Of a stretch of DNA of 64,000 bases, positions 12,044-22,871 are shown in pieces. The notes beneath the pieces were generated by a model. It saw only the letters and a program-made list of their open reading frames with translations. It did not search any database and had not been told where the DNA came from. Every line of letters starts with the position of its first letter. Position 1 is the stretch's first letter. This stretch comes from Sabethes cyaneus (Eukaryota; Arthropoda; Insecta; Diptera; Culicidae): contig NC_071353.1 in the NCBI RefSeq assembly GCF_943734655.1, forward strand, positions 75,896,121-75,960,120, read 5' to 3'. Both the position numbers and the translations under genes were made by a program.

Positions 12044-12852
12044 CAACGGTTACATATGGTACCGCAGCAGCTCCTTTTCTAGCAACTCGCGCTCTTCTAC
12101 AGCTCGCTAGAGATGAACAAGTAAAGTTTCCATTGGCCGCGCGCGTAATCGAAGAAAATTGTTACGTGGATAATGCCCTATTTGGAGCCAATGACTTTCA
12201 ACAAGCAGTAGAAACTCAATCACAATTGATTCAATTAATGAAATCTGGTGGGATGCATTTACACAAATGGTCAGCCAATGATGAACGACTTCTTTATTCT
12301 ATTCCGCAAGAGGATCGAGATAGTTATATTGTCGTTGGGGAAAGCCGTGCCAATGAGATAATCAAAACGTTGGGACTATTATGGGATCACAACTCTGATG
12401 AATTCGTTTTCACTGTGCAGCGTGTTTCAAACACCGAACATCCAACTAAGCGACAAGTTCTTTTCGCAATAGCAAAGATAGCAATAGCTGCTTACGGTGC
12501 ATGTGTTTATGTTCGCTCTGTAAATTCCGATGGTACAGCTATTATGAAGTTAGTCAGCAGTAAATCCAGGATCGCTCCAATAAAGCCGGTTACGATTCCA
12601 CGAATGGAACTGCTAGCAGCACAACTTCTCTGTCGATTAACCAAAAGGATTATTTCGGTAATAGCATTGGATATTACATCGATTAATTTATGGTCAGATA
12701 GTCAAGTGGTACTAGCATGGCTACGTAAGCCACCAGACAGTTTAATGGTTTATGTACGCAATCCAGTCAATGAGATAAATATAAACAAAGAATTTATCTG
12801 GAGGTATTGTCGAACCTCTGAAAACTCTGCTGATATTGTGTCGCGAGGATAG
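12044..12852 (+). pseudogene. pol: BEL reverse transcriptase (C-terminal) and RNase H
   Basis: Frame resumes after the TTAA insertion with TTVTYGTAAAPFLATRAL, then the catalytic motif reads NCYVDNALFG. The family norm is Y-V-D-D, so the second metal-binding Asp is Asn here, which should abolish polymerisation. RNase H follows, with IPRMELLAAQLLCRL and LWSDSQVVLAWL. A TAG at 12850 ends the frame just before the connection to integrase. The frame is the same as the RT start at 8347. Confidence 0.87.
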
Positions 12853-14490
12853 GTAGCAGTTGAGTTAGCCCGAAACAAAATGTGGTGGTGCGGACCTAAC
12901 TTTCTTAAGGAACCTAATTTCGAAGTAGAAAACGTTAATTTAGACAATTTTCAGATTCCTGAGTTGAAGTCTGAGGTTTCCATTAATCTGGTGTTGCAAT
13001 ACGAAGCGTTTCCGCTGTTGACTAAGTACGAATCGTTCCGAAAGACACAGCGAATTGTAGCGTATTTACTCCGTTTCATCTCCAATTGTCGAGAAAAGAA
13101 GAAAGATGAACGAATTGTCAGTCGATATCCAACTATTCCCGAGCTTCAAGTAGCGTTGAAGGCGATTGTTTGCTCAACATCACATCATGCGTTTACGAAG
13201 GAAATTGAATGTGTTATGGCAGGTGAAACTAACCATCATCTCAACAGTTTAAACCCTTTCCTAGATGCAAATTTATTGCGGCATTCACAGCTTCCATATG
13301 CTACAACACATCAGTTGATATTACCAGATAAAAATCCTGTCGTTCTTCGCTTAATTGCTGCAGTTCATCATGAAAATCTTCATGTTGGTGTATCTGGTGT
13401 AATCACTGTGTTGAGACAACGGTTCTGGTTACTAAAGGCTAGATCTGTCGTTCGAGGAGTACTTCGAAAATGTGTAACATGTTTCCGATCAAACCCAACT
13501 ATAATAAACCAGCAAATGGGAGATTTACCGTCCTATCGATTACATGCTGCACCTACTTTCCTACGAGTTGGTGTTGACTTTGCTGGCCCGATACTAATTA
13601 AGCAAATGACTAGAAGAGCAAATCCTGTCAAGCGTTATATTTGTTTATTCGTATGCATGATAACCAAGGCCATTCATTTAGAAGCTGTAGAAGATCTATC
13701 TACGGAAGCATTTTTGAGAGCATTCCAGCGATTTGTTTCCAGAAGAGGTGTTCCAGAGAACGTTTATAGTGATAACGGCACAAATTTCGTTGGTGCTAAG
13801 TCAGAACTGCATGAGTTATACCTGATGTTCAAGACAGATATCACTCAAAGGAAAATTTTTGAATTATGCCAAGCTAAGGAAATAGAGTGGAAAACCATAC
13901 CTCCAAATGCTCCACATTTCGGTGGAGTTTGGGAAGCAGGAGTCAAGAGTGTCAAGTCTGTATTAAAAAAGGTCTACAAATCCGCTTCCTTGACGATAAT
14001 CGAATTTTCCACTTTGCTATGCCAGATTGAGGCCATCCTAAATTCAAGACCCTTGTTTGCCCACTCTAACGACCCTCATGATCTCGAAGCCCTAACTCCA
14101 GCTCTCCTAATAAATGGTCGTCCGTATACAGCCATTCCTGAACCGTCGTACACCGATCTACCAGCAAATCGGCTTTCTTGTTGGCAACACGTTCAGCAAC
14201 TTAGAGAACATTTTTGGAAATGATGGTCGAAGGAATATCTGACTGAAATGCAAGTTCGAGGCAAATGGGCTTCCAAAAAAACGAATGTAGACATTAGAAC
14301 AATAGTTTTAATCAAAGATGATAACACTCCTCCTCAGTCTTGGAAAATCGGCCGCATAGTAAAATTATATCCTGGTTTGGACAAGTTAGTTAGAGTAGTA
14401 GATGTTTTAACTAAATATGGTACATATACTCGACCCATCCATAAACTTGCCCCACTACCAATACAAGATAACTCTCTACCCTCAACATAA
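12853..14490 (+). pseudogene. pol: BEL integrase with one nonsense codon
   Basis: Continues in the same frame as RNase H. The zinc-binding domain shows HHENLHVG (H..H) and CVTC. The catalytic core shows RVGVDFAGPI (first Asp), VYSDNGTNFVGAK (second Asp) and PPNAPHFGGVWEAGVKSVK (Glu), so the D,D,E triad is intact. A TGA at 14221 replaces what is normally a Trp (REHFWK then WSKEYL). The C-terminal domain (PPQSWKIGRIVKLYPG, then VRVVDVLT) runs to TAA at 14488, typical of BEL integrases. Only the 12850 and 14221 stops disable this part. Confidence 0.9.
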
Positions 14491-14511
14491 ATATGTCGGT
14501 TTCTTTCTTTT

Positions 14512-14521
14512 GGTGGGAGCA
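14512..14521 (+). promoter_or_regulatory. Polypurine tract of BEL element
   Basis: GGTGGGAGCA immediately precedes the 3' LTR start TGTTCAG, the expected site for plus-strand priming. It is short and has one T. Confidence 0.6.
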
Positions 14522-15101
14522 TGTTCAGTTCGCGAAGCTTCCTGAAAAATCATGCAATGCATATTGCGCAGAAAAGCACATGTTCTGAACATTGTAGAAC
14601 GGACGCGCGGTATTTTTCCTTAATGAACGTGATCATGCCACCGTCCATTCATCACGCTTGCGATGTGCGAGCCACACACGTACACTGTTACAACGCCACA
14701 CCGCAGCGCCAATCAGCACGCAGCATGATGAGCCTGCCGCATGGGAGACTACAAGCACCTCTATAAGAAGCTGACCCTCTGCGTCACGATGAATTCAGTT
14801 TTTTTCCGATCATCGATTCAGTTTGAGGATTCAGTGTTTTTTCAATCAGCCATTCAGTGTTTCCCGATCATAGTAGTAGTAGACGAAGTAGTTTTTATTT
14901 AAACTGATAAAGTGTACCCATAAAATGTCTGCATAATATAATAATTAAGTGCTTCGTATCCATCGTTCGCTTCCTTCCGACAAGTTTGAAGAATAGTGTC
15001 CTGGCGCGTAGTGAAGTGTGAGGGAGAAATCAATCGTCCATCCACCCGGGCAGCATTCATCATACAATCCACTCAGTTACTTTTCCTATCCCAATCAAAC
15101 A
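14522..15101 (+). repeat. BEL 3' LTR
   Basis: 580 bp, TG to CA, nearly identical to 5270-5852. It is followed by the target duplication ACTAG (15102-15106) and by the continuation of the interrupted element D. Confidence 0.93.
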
Positions 15102-15106
15102 ACTAG

Positions 15107-15224
15107 GAAAATTTCCCCGTCGAATGCAATTCGTTTCATCTAAAAATGTTCAATTTTGTAAAAGTTATAGCCGTTTGAATTTCATCAAAATTTTGCCTGT
15201 CCCGATAATTTTGTCTAACCCCTG
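15107..15224. mobile_element. Element D copy 1, right end
   Basis: Continues the arm broken by the BEL insertion and ends ...TTTTGTCTAACCCCTG, followed by TA (15225-15226). It is the inverse of the D start CAGGGGTTAGACAAAATGAT at 28352. Beyond TA the sequence changes to a LINE fragment, so this D inserted into or beside that LINE. Confidence 0.75.
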
Positions 15225-15267
15225 TATGTGCTCGGGATGGTTGACAAAAGCGAGGTCAAGAAGTCTG

Positions 15268-16045
15268 TTATTCAAGTTGGCGACTTGTCTTGTAGACACT
15301 GGACACTTGTCTTAATCCCGCAGTTAGCATGCCTTCGACTGTAACATGTTCGTGTTCAGTTGACATATTGCAGGGAATGAGACCACCGATATCGTCGTCA
15401 AACTGCCAGCGTAAGTTAGAAAGGTTGAAGTCTCCTATTGATAGGACAGTGTCAGCATCCAAAGATCGATCTGTCATAGACTGCATAGTCTTAGCGTGCG
15501 TAGAGTATATTTCAGAGGCAGAGTTCGATGACGCAAATTTATGCAGACTGCAATTTGCTCAAAGTTTTCGCAGTCATCCAGAGGCACGCAGTGGCTTCTC
15601 AGATGATGCTTGACGCCAACTAGCACTCCACCACCTCGAGAGCGAAGACTGGTTGCCGGATTGCGATCGCAGAGAAAAAGCGTGTAGTGGAGGTGATTTC
15701 GCTGCTGTCAATGTGTTCGTGAAGCCATGTTTCCGTTAGAATGACAACGTCGTAGTCGCAGCTACCCAGTAGTAACCGCAGTTGAGTGATTTTAGTCCGT
15801 AAACCCCTCACGTTCTGATAGTAGATCGAGAACAGATGATCGGATGCAACCATCGCTTGCAGGATGGGCGATTCACGACTGAAAGAATACTGTATTGGAG
15901 GAGTATCGGGATTGCTAGGTTGCGAGTACTTGCCTGTGATAACGGGTTGGAAGACCCCCTCTCCATGCTCAGGTACAGAATCGGGCCGACTGCAGACCGC
16001 TGGCGGGAATAACAGGACTATACTGAGAGGATCAGGGGCTTCCAA
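15268..16045 (-). pseudogene. LINE ORF2 N-terminus: APE-type endonuclease fragment
   Basis: The first readable part gives FSIYYQNVRGLRTKITQLR and YDVVILTETWLHEHI, the first two motifs of apurinic-like endonucleases that nick target DNA for LINE insertion. After a frame break, 15486-15268 gives VLSIGDFNLSNLRW, the GDFN motif. The frames between are disrupted. Downstream RT is absent because of truncation. Clade placement (CR1/Jockey group) rests on these motifs and the neighbouring ORF1. Confidence 0.7.
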
Positions 16046-16559
16046 AATGCTTGCAGGCGTGCACCCCGGTAGCGGCAGGTTAGAGGTGAATGGTTTCGCA
16101 GTGACGGAAGACGAAACGTTGATGGCGTGGCGCAGGTAGATTGATCAGGATCAGTAACTCCCACGTCGAGTTGGTGGCCAGAAGCGATAAAGCGGTTTGT
16201 GGTGTTCCATACGTTGATTGGTGGGTGGGTATGAAGGCGAAGTTGGTCAGATCGGCTAGTGATTGTGCTGGAAACAGGGAACGGATCAACATCGGAAGAA
16301 GTCGAGAGATAATTGTACTTGCCATTGATGGCAATTTGGAGAACCCCCTCGCCACTGCCGCACACAGGACCAGGATGACTGTTGAACGCTGGCTGCAGTA
16401 GCTCGAATGTGGCGGAGAGGTCAGAGGTCTCCATATTGCTAAGTACGGTGCATCCCGGTGACCAGTGAACTGAATGTCTTTCCATGAAGCGTCCCCGTGT
16501 TGATGCAGCAATTAGTTGTCGGGCGGGTTGGTACCAGCCACCGTCGTTCCTCCATGTCT

Positions 16560-17291
16560 GTTTTTTGGCACGTTAACGAATTCTCGGAACAATAATCCAG
16601 ATGGCCAGGAAGATGGCATCAACGCCTCTTATTTGAAGTACGGGTCCAGACCAATTTTGAACGATACAAACGACAGTTTCGAAGTGTCTGTCCCTTTAGG
16701 CACCAAACGGACCACGTCGATTGACTCATCGTTATCAAAATTAAGGCAGTGGGCAACGACTTTACTAACGTCAACATCGGTACTTGTCGGGTGAAACCCG
16801 GATAAATACAACCACCAACGGGGCGACGGAGGAACCGGTAGACTAGATTGCACCGATAAGTCGCTGAAATCGATTAAGCTAGTGCCACGATCAGCGGCCT
16901 CACGTACAGCTAGCTCATTATCGCAACGTCGACGTTTGACTCCTAATTTTGGCCACTCAGGTGCATTGGATTGCTCATTGCGGTTTTGCGAAAGCATCAA
17001 ACGATCCACTTTGTCGCTGAGTCACCCAACCGTATCACACAGTTGTTGGAAATGCTCAGGCAGTATTGTGTTTGTCGTCGCGGTTGAAACATTGTTCATC
17101 TTCTCTGCTTCATACGCACGAATGCTCCTGCCGTTTAACTCGTCTTTACATAGTGGACAAATATAGATGGCTTTGCCTTGAGCGAACAAATCTTTATGAG
17201 CGCGACCGTTGAAACCACAACACTGCTGCCCAATATGGTAATAAGTTTCACAAAAGCCACTTCTGGGCCGCAATACACGCACGGTATACAA
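16560..17291 (-). pseudogene. LINE ORF1: PHD-like zinc finger and RRM-like domain
   Basis: Reading from 17291, CGFNGRAHKDLF followed by YICPLCKDEL gives a Cys/His pattern of a PHD-like finger. A stop at 17022 precedes LSDKVDRLMLSQN. The frame then continues to WLYLSGFHPTSTDVDVSKVV and VVRLVPKGTDTSKLSFVSFK, the RNA-binding fold seen in CR1-type ORF1 proteins. A stop at 16629 is followed in frame by SSWPSGLLFREFV. The product would bind element RNA. At least two nonsense codons make it non-functional. Confidence 0.7.
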
Positions 17292-17450
17292 TACGGCAGC
17301 GATGAATTTATTATCACAGCTACGTAAGGAATTACGTTTATCACACTAACCGGCCGCTGGTTTACACTGATTTTAACCGGGTTTTGATGTGTGACACTAA
17401 AGCACACACAGTAGATTTTTGCAAATATTTTAGTCACGATAAACACCGAA

Positions 17451-18015
17451 AAATGTTGATGCCGTTAGGTAAACAACGCAATGGCGTTAAGCTGTTGCTA
17501 TCAAAGCAATGCAGCAGGAGCCCTTTTAACACAATTGCGTTTGATTATTCACAGATTTTGATCAGATTTTGGTGTTTTTCACTTCCATGCAATATCATTT
17601 ATCGACGGATAGCTTGAATCAACAATACACTTTTAAAAATCACACGAAAAAAGTAATATTCTAAGCGCGCACTAACAATTGATACATCAAGTAACGGTGT
17701 CTCGATAGACGATATGCTTTTAAAATCCGTCCAACAAAATTTTTCATTATCCGAACTAAAAATCACAATAATGTTTACGAAGCTAGCGCGCATGCATTTG
17801 TGTAGGACGGCATGACAAATGTTATTCTGCAAAAGTTCTGCAGGTTATGCAAGTTTTCCGGACTGCAGAATAACGACAATGCGTTGCGTGAGTTATTTTC
17901 ATTTTATGAATGACGGAAATTGAAACGATTAGTCGACTTTTTCTTCTTCGTCGCACGAAAAAACGTAGGAAATTTGGCAGCTAGGAATTCATTAATGAAA
18001 AATGGCATTTGGGGT
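17451..18015. other. Unassigned sequence between LINE and gypsy element
   Basis: Nothing coding recognised. It may include the 5' leader of the LINE. A CGTTGCGTGAGTTATTTTCA stretch and a poly-C/T-rich TTTCTTCTTCGTCGCACG run have no clear meaning. Confidence 0.4.
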
Positions 18016-18274
18016 TGTTGTGATGTAATACGATTATTCACACAACAAGAATTGTTAAAAACTATTTATTAATTACATAAAACAGAGATAAAGTAATAAC
18101 GTGGTGTGCTTGCACTCGATCGGTATATCTCAGGACAGAAGTAGAAGTGAACCAGTGATGACAGCTCTGTTAGATAGTGGGCACGGTAGACGTCAGTCGC
18201 TTGACAGTGTCAGACGGTGAGCCCGCCGAGCCAGCGTTATCAGTAGTATTATCAGTCGGTAGGGTGGTCTTCCA
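18016..18274 (-). repeat. Gypsy 3' LTR
   Basis: 259 bp, TG..CA on either strand. On its inner side (18275-18290) the minus strand reads AAAAAGGGAAGGTGT, a good polypurine tract next to the LTR. Confidence 0.9.
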
Positions 18275-18290
18275 ACACCTTCCCTTTTTA
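18275..18290 (-). promoter_or_regulatory. Polypurine tract of gypsy element
   Basis: Minus strand AAAAAGGGAAGGTGT adjoins the 3' LTR start TGGAAGACC. Position and purine content fit plus-strand priming. Confidence 0.65.
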
Positions 18291-18313
18291 TTAGAGATGA
18301 TATGGGTCGTACC

Positions 18314-19996
18314 TCACGGGTGCTCTTCTGGTCTTCGAAGAGTGGCGAAGTGGAAGCTTTTGCTGAGTAGTAGCTTCTGGCAAAGGAGCTGTATGCTGAG
18401 GAACCACCATAGCTTCAGGTTCACACAGAACATGATTTTCGGTGATGCCGATGACTGTACTGGCATTGGTGATTCTGGAAACTGGGTTTCATTTGTCTGC
18501 TGGTTGAGGCTCAAGGAATCCAGTAAAATGCTGAGTAGTATCTGGAACGACTGCTGCTTTACTGGTTCGGTCTCTTCTACAACGAACCGCTTTCGTAACT
18601 GGTTACAATGGGATCGGATGAGTTTCTGCTGTTTTGATAACCATACATTGTATACGACTTTTCCAACTCTTTCAACTATTGTTCCAGGTTCCCAGGTCCA
18701 CGAGTTGTTTCGATACACTTTGACCCAAACGTCGTTTTTAGCATCAGAGCTGGAAGCTTTGGTACCATGTCGCCGATTAAACTGAAGATCTTGTTTTGCA
18801 TTCACCGGCTTGTAGTACGATGGCTGCAACAAATCAAGTGATGTTCTCAGTTTTCGGCCTAGTAGCAATTCTGCTGGTGATTTGCCTTCCTGTGCACTGC
18901 GACATGGGGTAGAACGATAGAACAATAGAAATGTATCTAACGCCTCACGGAGGGCCTCTCCCCCCGCTGAAATCTTCATGGTTCGCTTGAACGTATCGAC
19001 AAACCGTTCTGCGAGTCCATTCGACTGAGGATGGTAGGCTGGGGTTTTCAGGTGCAGGATTCCATTGGTTTCACAATATGCCGCAAATTCAGCGCTGGTA
19101 AATTGTGTACCATTATCGGTTACTAGTGTTTCTGGCATACCATGTCTGGCGAATATTTTCCTGAACATAGCTAAAGTGGCTGCAGTGGTAATTCGCTTGG
19201 ATGGTACAACCTCTGGCCACTTGCTGAACGAATCTACAACTATCAAGAAAAATTGTCCATCTACGGGACCGGCAAAGTCTGCATGCACACGTTGCTAGGG
19301 GTGTGTGGGTATAGGCCAAGACTCTAAATTTGTTTTGATATTTGTCTTAGCTGCTCTGGAACAATTTGTACAAAAACGAACAAAATTTGCTACGTCCTCG
19401 TCGATACCTGGCCAGTAGACATAATTTCGTGCGACCGATCGCATTCGGTCAATTCCAGGATGTCCTCTATGCAGTGAATGGAGTACGTTGTCCCGGAATT
19501 TGCTTGAAAGTACCAGTCGTTCACCGTAGAAAATGCAACCCGAGATGACAAAAAGACTATCACGCCGGTCAAAGAACTGTTGGATTTGGGAATTTTCGAT
19601 GACATTCTTCCGTGTAGGCCAACCTGTCTGCACATACTGCTTAACCTGCCTAAGGATTTCGTCTACATCTGTATTAGCTTGAACAGACTTGAATGTTACT
19701 GGAAGGACCTCTCGTGACTGCTTGATGATGTCGAGCATAGAATCCTCCAACTCAACTGAAGCAATGACATATTCCTCGTTTGGCCGAATGTGAGTGTTTA
19801 TCAGCCGCGACAGGATATCAGCATAACCGAAACTCTCGGTATTGACGTACTTGATGCTGAAATCATAAAGAAGCAAAGTTAATGCCCATCGTTGCAGTCT
19901 ATTCGCCGTATAAACCGGCATTCCTTTCTTGGACCCAAAAACAGATAATAACGGTTTATGATCCGTTTCGAGGACAAAATGTCGACCAAAAACCAT
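18314..19996 (-). pseudogene. pol: Gypsy RNase H end and integrase, one nonsense codon
   Basis: From 19996 the frame finishes RNase H (LETDHKPLLSVFGSKKGMP) and enters integrase: HRGHPGIDRMRSVARNYVYW, then CTNC for the HHCC finger. A TAG near 19292 separates WPIPTHP from QRVHADFAGP. The core then has DFAGPVDGQFFLIVVDSFSK (first Asp), VTDNGTQFTSAEF (second Asp) and HPQSNGLAERFVDTFKR (Glu). The C-terminus includes VWVKVYRNNSWTWEPGTIV, typical of gypsy integrases. The catalytic triad is intact; the nonsense codon and upstream frameshifts disable it. Confidence 0.88.
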
Positions 19997-20955
19997 CCGA
20001 TGGAAGCGGGTAACGGCGAAAATCAGTGCGCGCTTCCTTTTCTATCTGGCTGTAATTGGAGTCGGCTTTGGTTAATGCGCGAGACATCGCCTTGATTGTC
20101 CCATCAGGAAATTTGTGTGCTATACGACCTCCGATTCTATGCTGCGATGCGTCCGCCGACACTATAATTTCCATATTAGGGTTGTAGTGTGTTAATGCCA
20201 ACGGACTCTGCAAAATTTTCCGGAACTGGTTGAATGACCGTTAACACGCTGCTGACCATTCCCACTTTGTGCCTGCTTTGAGTAGTTGATCCATTGGGAA
20301 GCGTAGCTTACGCATTTCGGGAGCATACTTTGCATAGTAGTTCACGGCTCCGAGATACGAACGGAGAGACGGTACGTCGTGCGGGGGTGGCATGTTGGCG
20401 ATAGCCGCAGCTTTGGTAGGATCCAGTCTGATCCCTTCACCATCCATAATCTGCTCCAAATATTTTACTTGTCGCATACTGAAACTACACTTCTCGATCC
20501 GTAACGTGAATCCATACTCTTCCAGACGACGCAGTACGGCGTAGAGGTTACGGTCATGCTCTACTTGTGTTCGGCCACCAATGAGGATGTCATCCATGTA
20601 TCCACTCGTACCGATAAGTCCACTTATCATAGTGTCCATTAGCTGCTGGAACGCGCCCGGTGCTACCTTGATACCGAGAGTGAGGCGAGTATACTGGAAC
20701 AATCCCTTGTGGGTGTTGACGGTTAATAGTTGCTGGTCCTGTTGATCAACTTGCACTTGTAAGTACGCATCGGAGAGATCCAAATGACTGAAAATCTTGC
20801 ACCCAGCCATTGTTGTGAAAATATCCTCCGGCAATGGCAACAGGTACTGATTTGGCTCTAGCACGTTGTTCAGACCCGTAGAAAAATCAGCACATACGCG
20901 TACCCGTCCATTCGGTTTCCGCACAACAACGATAGGCGCGGCCTATTCCGAATGA
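19956..20955 (-). pseudogene. pol: Gypsy reverse transcriptase and RNase H start
   Basis: AAPIVVVRKPNGRVRVCADF starts the RT; FSHLDLSDAYLQVQVDQQD gives motif A, and GYMDDILIGGRT the catalytic Y-M-D-D. A TAA at 20241 interrupts AC*RSFNQF. RNase H continues at 20213 with MEIIVSADASQHRIGG and KEARTDF, after which a frameshift leads to the 19996 frame. The active-site residues are all present, so inactivation is by breaks rather than by catalytic substitution. Confidence 0.88.
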
Positions 20956-20964
20956 TCAACCGGC

Positions 20965-22510
20965 TTAAGAATACCCAAACCCAAAAGACGCTGGATTTCC
21001 TCTTCGACTCCTACTTGCACACTGTATGCTGCAGGACGCAGGACGGCGAAAAACTGGTTTCGTGTCTTCTTTCAGAGTGAACTGGATTTTCGTTTTAGTA
21101 CAGAGGCTCATTTTCTCGGTAAACACTTTCGGAAAGCTTGTATTGCTTCGATACCTTGTTCCGACTGGTCGTTGATTCTGTAGCAAAACTGGCTGATTGG
21201 TACGTCCCACAGATTAAACAGCTCCATCCAATCGGAACCTAAAATATTCAGGTCAAGGTTAGGAGATGCAACGCGACACATACCTCGTTTATTGATGCCA
21301 CTCAGCTCAACGTCACACCAAAATTCCAAAACGAGATTGAGTGGCTCTCCTGAAGCAGTCCTAGCGTCGCATGACGGGGTATCACCCTGTGGTTGTCCAA
21401 TCCGCTTCCATGTCGCATCGGAAATGATAGTGATATGCGACGCTGAATCGACTTGCATTTGGACTGGTACTTTGTTGATCTGAACTTCAGCATACTTCCG
21501 TCTCTGGCTAACGTTTTTGACCGACACAACGATCACGTCCTTGTGCTTTCTTGGCTTGAATTTTTTCTTCGCAGGCTTCTTCGAAAAACAACCGCAATAG
21601 CCTTCCTTATGCCCCTTCTTACAGTCACGGCACAGGTGTTCACGGTATTGGCAAACTTTTGTATAATGCATGCCTCCGCAAGACCAGCACGGAGTCCTGG
21701 GCTGCTCACTATTTGGTTTGTTACCGGAACTTTGTGGTTTATTTATCTGCTTCACGAATCGGTTTTGAGGCACTGCTCGCACTGCTGTTGCTGCTGCATG
21801 CGCGTTCTCCACCAGAATGTTGTCTTGCTTCAGATTCGTTAGGTGCTTCCATTCTTCTACAATTTTCTCCAGTGAGATATCTGCCGTCTCGTTGAGCTTC
21901 GTAATCAACCACATGCGTATGTCGGAATCTTTCGGTGACTTTAATCCACAGGCAAAGATTAGACTTTTAAACCGGCTCCTCAGACAAGTCACGAAGTTTA
22001 AAGTCAACACACGACTTGTTTACTTTGCAAGAATATGTCACGAAGTCATCTGCATCTTCTTTAACTGTTAGAAGACACTGATATCGGCAATGAAAAATTG
22101 ACACTGGCGATCCATAAATAGCTTTCAGCTTCTCAATGGTCTGCGCGAACGAAAAATCTTTCGTCTGCTTTGGGAGGATGAAACTGCGTTCGTGCGCTGC
22201 TAGATTCAATTTCCGCATCAGAAGTCGGACCTACGCATCGTCATCCAGGCTGCTGGGTCGAATAAATCAGCATACCTCGAGTACCTCGTGTCGAAGGTGG
22301 ATCCGGATCATAGGCAAACTCAACTATATTGCTGGAGAGCGAATCCAAGGCAATCTCGTCTCTCGCAAGCGATTTCATGGCGATCTGTGTCGCAGAAAAC
22401 TGATGTGTGAGCTGAGCCATCAGCTGCTGCTGCTGGGACAGGATTTGAAGCAACATCTGATTGTAGCTTTGCTGCTGTTGAGCTCCTGCCGCTGCGGATG
22501 GATCGGTCAT
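20965..22510 (-). pseudogene. gag: Gypsy gag and protease, frameshifted
   Basis: The start MTDPSAAAGAQQQQSYNQML is Gln-rich. After two frame changes the gag core (22218-21700) leads to zinc knuckles CWSCGGMHYTKVC and CRDCKKGHKEGYC. The aspartic protease follows as VQMQVDSASHITIISDATWK (D-S-A-S at the active site). At 21108 the frame changes again to FPKVFTEKMSLCTKTKIQF and KPVFRRP, the usual linker before RT. Frame order is at least 1 to 0 to 2 to 0. Start chosen at the first Met in the frame following the 5' LTR. Confidence 0.82.
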
Positions 22511-22595
22511 GATGACTTAACCTCACTGTTCGAGCTGATGTTTTTTTTCGTCTAAAATGCGATTTACTGGACTTTACGCGAAAACCGGTACTAAA

Positions 22596-22612
22596 GTCAC
22601 TCGTCGCCACTT
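22596..22612 (-). promoter_or_regulatory. Candidate primer binding site of gypsy element
   Basis: Minus strand next to the 5' LTR end ATCACAACA reads AAGTGGCGACGAGTGAC. TGGCGAC starts three bases inside, as in several gypsy-group elements. The primer tRNA was not established. Confidence 0.55.
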
Positions 22613-22871
22613 TGTTGTGATATAATACGATTATTCACACAACAAGAATTGTTAAAAACTATTTATTAATTACATGAAACAGAGATAAAATAATAACGTG
22701 GTGTGCTTGCACTCGACCGGTATATCTCAGGACGGAAGTAGAAGTGAACCAGTGATGACGGCTCTGTTAGATAGTGGGCACGGTAGACGTCAGTCGCTTG
22801 ACAGTTTCAGACGGTGAGCCCGCCGAGCCAGTGTTATCAGTAGTATTATCAGTCGGTAGGGTGGTCCTCCA
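22613..22871 (-). repeat. Gypsy 5' LTR
   Basis: 259 bp, about nine differences from 18016-18274. No matching target duplication outside. Confidence 0.9.

Larger units (their letters stand above)
5270..15101 (+). mobile_element. BEL/Pao LTR retrotransposon, degenerate, with nested insertions
   Basis: Full-length element flanked by exact 5-bp duplications ACTAG (5265-5269 and 15102-15106), inserted in an arm of element D; the empty D sequence (AACTAG then AAAGATTTC) is visible near 36200. LTRs are 583 and 580 bp and begin TG and end CA. Internal order is gag (DUF1759-like, zinc knuckles), protease, RT, RNase H, integrase, as in BEL/Pao. The coding region has nonsense codons at 6474, 7092, 7431, 8320, 12850 and 14221, a frameshift near 7845, and a 3.3-kb TTAA insertion inside RT. 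The copy cannot be autonomous, although its LTRs differ at only about six positions plus one poly-T indel. Confidence 0.92.
15227..17450 (-). mobile_element. CR1-like non-LTR retrotransposon, truncated and decayed
   Basis: Minus-strand LINE with ORF1 (PHD-like finger then RRM-like domain) at 17291-16560 and an ORF2 endonuclease start at 16045-15268. It is cut at 15227, where element D begins, so most of the endonuclease and all of RT are missing. PHD-type fingers in ORF1 are known in CR1-clade elements (family knowledge). Several stops and frameshifts show it is long dead. The 5' boundary is uncertain; 17292-17450 probably belongs to its leader. Confidence 0.7.
18016..22871 (-). mobile_element. 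Ty3/gypsy LTR retrotransposon, degenerate
   Basis: Two 259-bp LTRs (18016-18274 and 22613-22871) bound a minus-strand internal region in the order gag, protease, RT, RNase H, integrase, the Ty3/gypsy order. In element orientation the LTR is TGGARGACC...ATCACAACA. LTRs differ at about nine positions (~3.5%). Coding shifts frame several times (gag frame 1 to 0 to 2, RNase H to frame 1) and has in-frame stops such as SE*AAPIVV near 20942 and THP*QRVH near 19292. The 4-5 bp flanks (GGGGT left, TCAAG right) do not match, so the target duplication is lost or the copy recombined. Confidence 0.9.

Noticed and set aside
5269..14766. 81-codon open frame at the start of both BEL LTRs
   Set aside because: Identity follows from LTR duplication. 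No domain is recognised and it lies in the promoter/R region rather than in the gag-pol frame.
18177..18785. 202-codon plus-strand frame over the gypsy element
   Set aside because: It is antisense to the integrase C-terminus and the LTR and has no recognisable domain.
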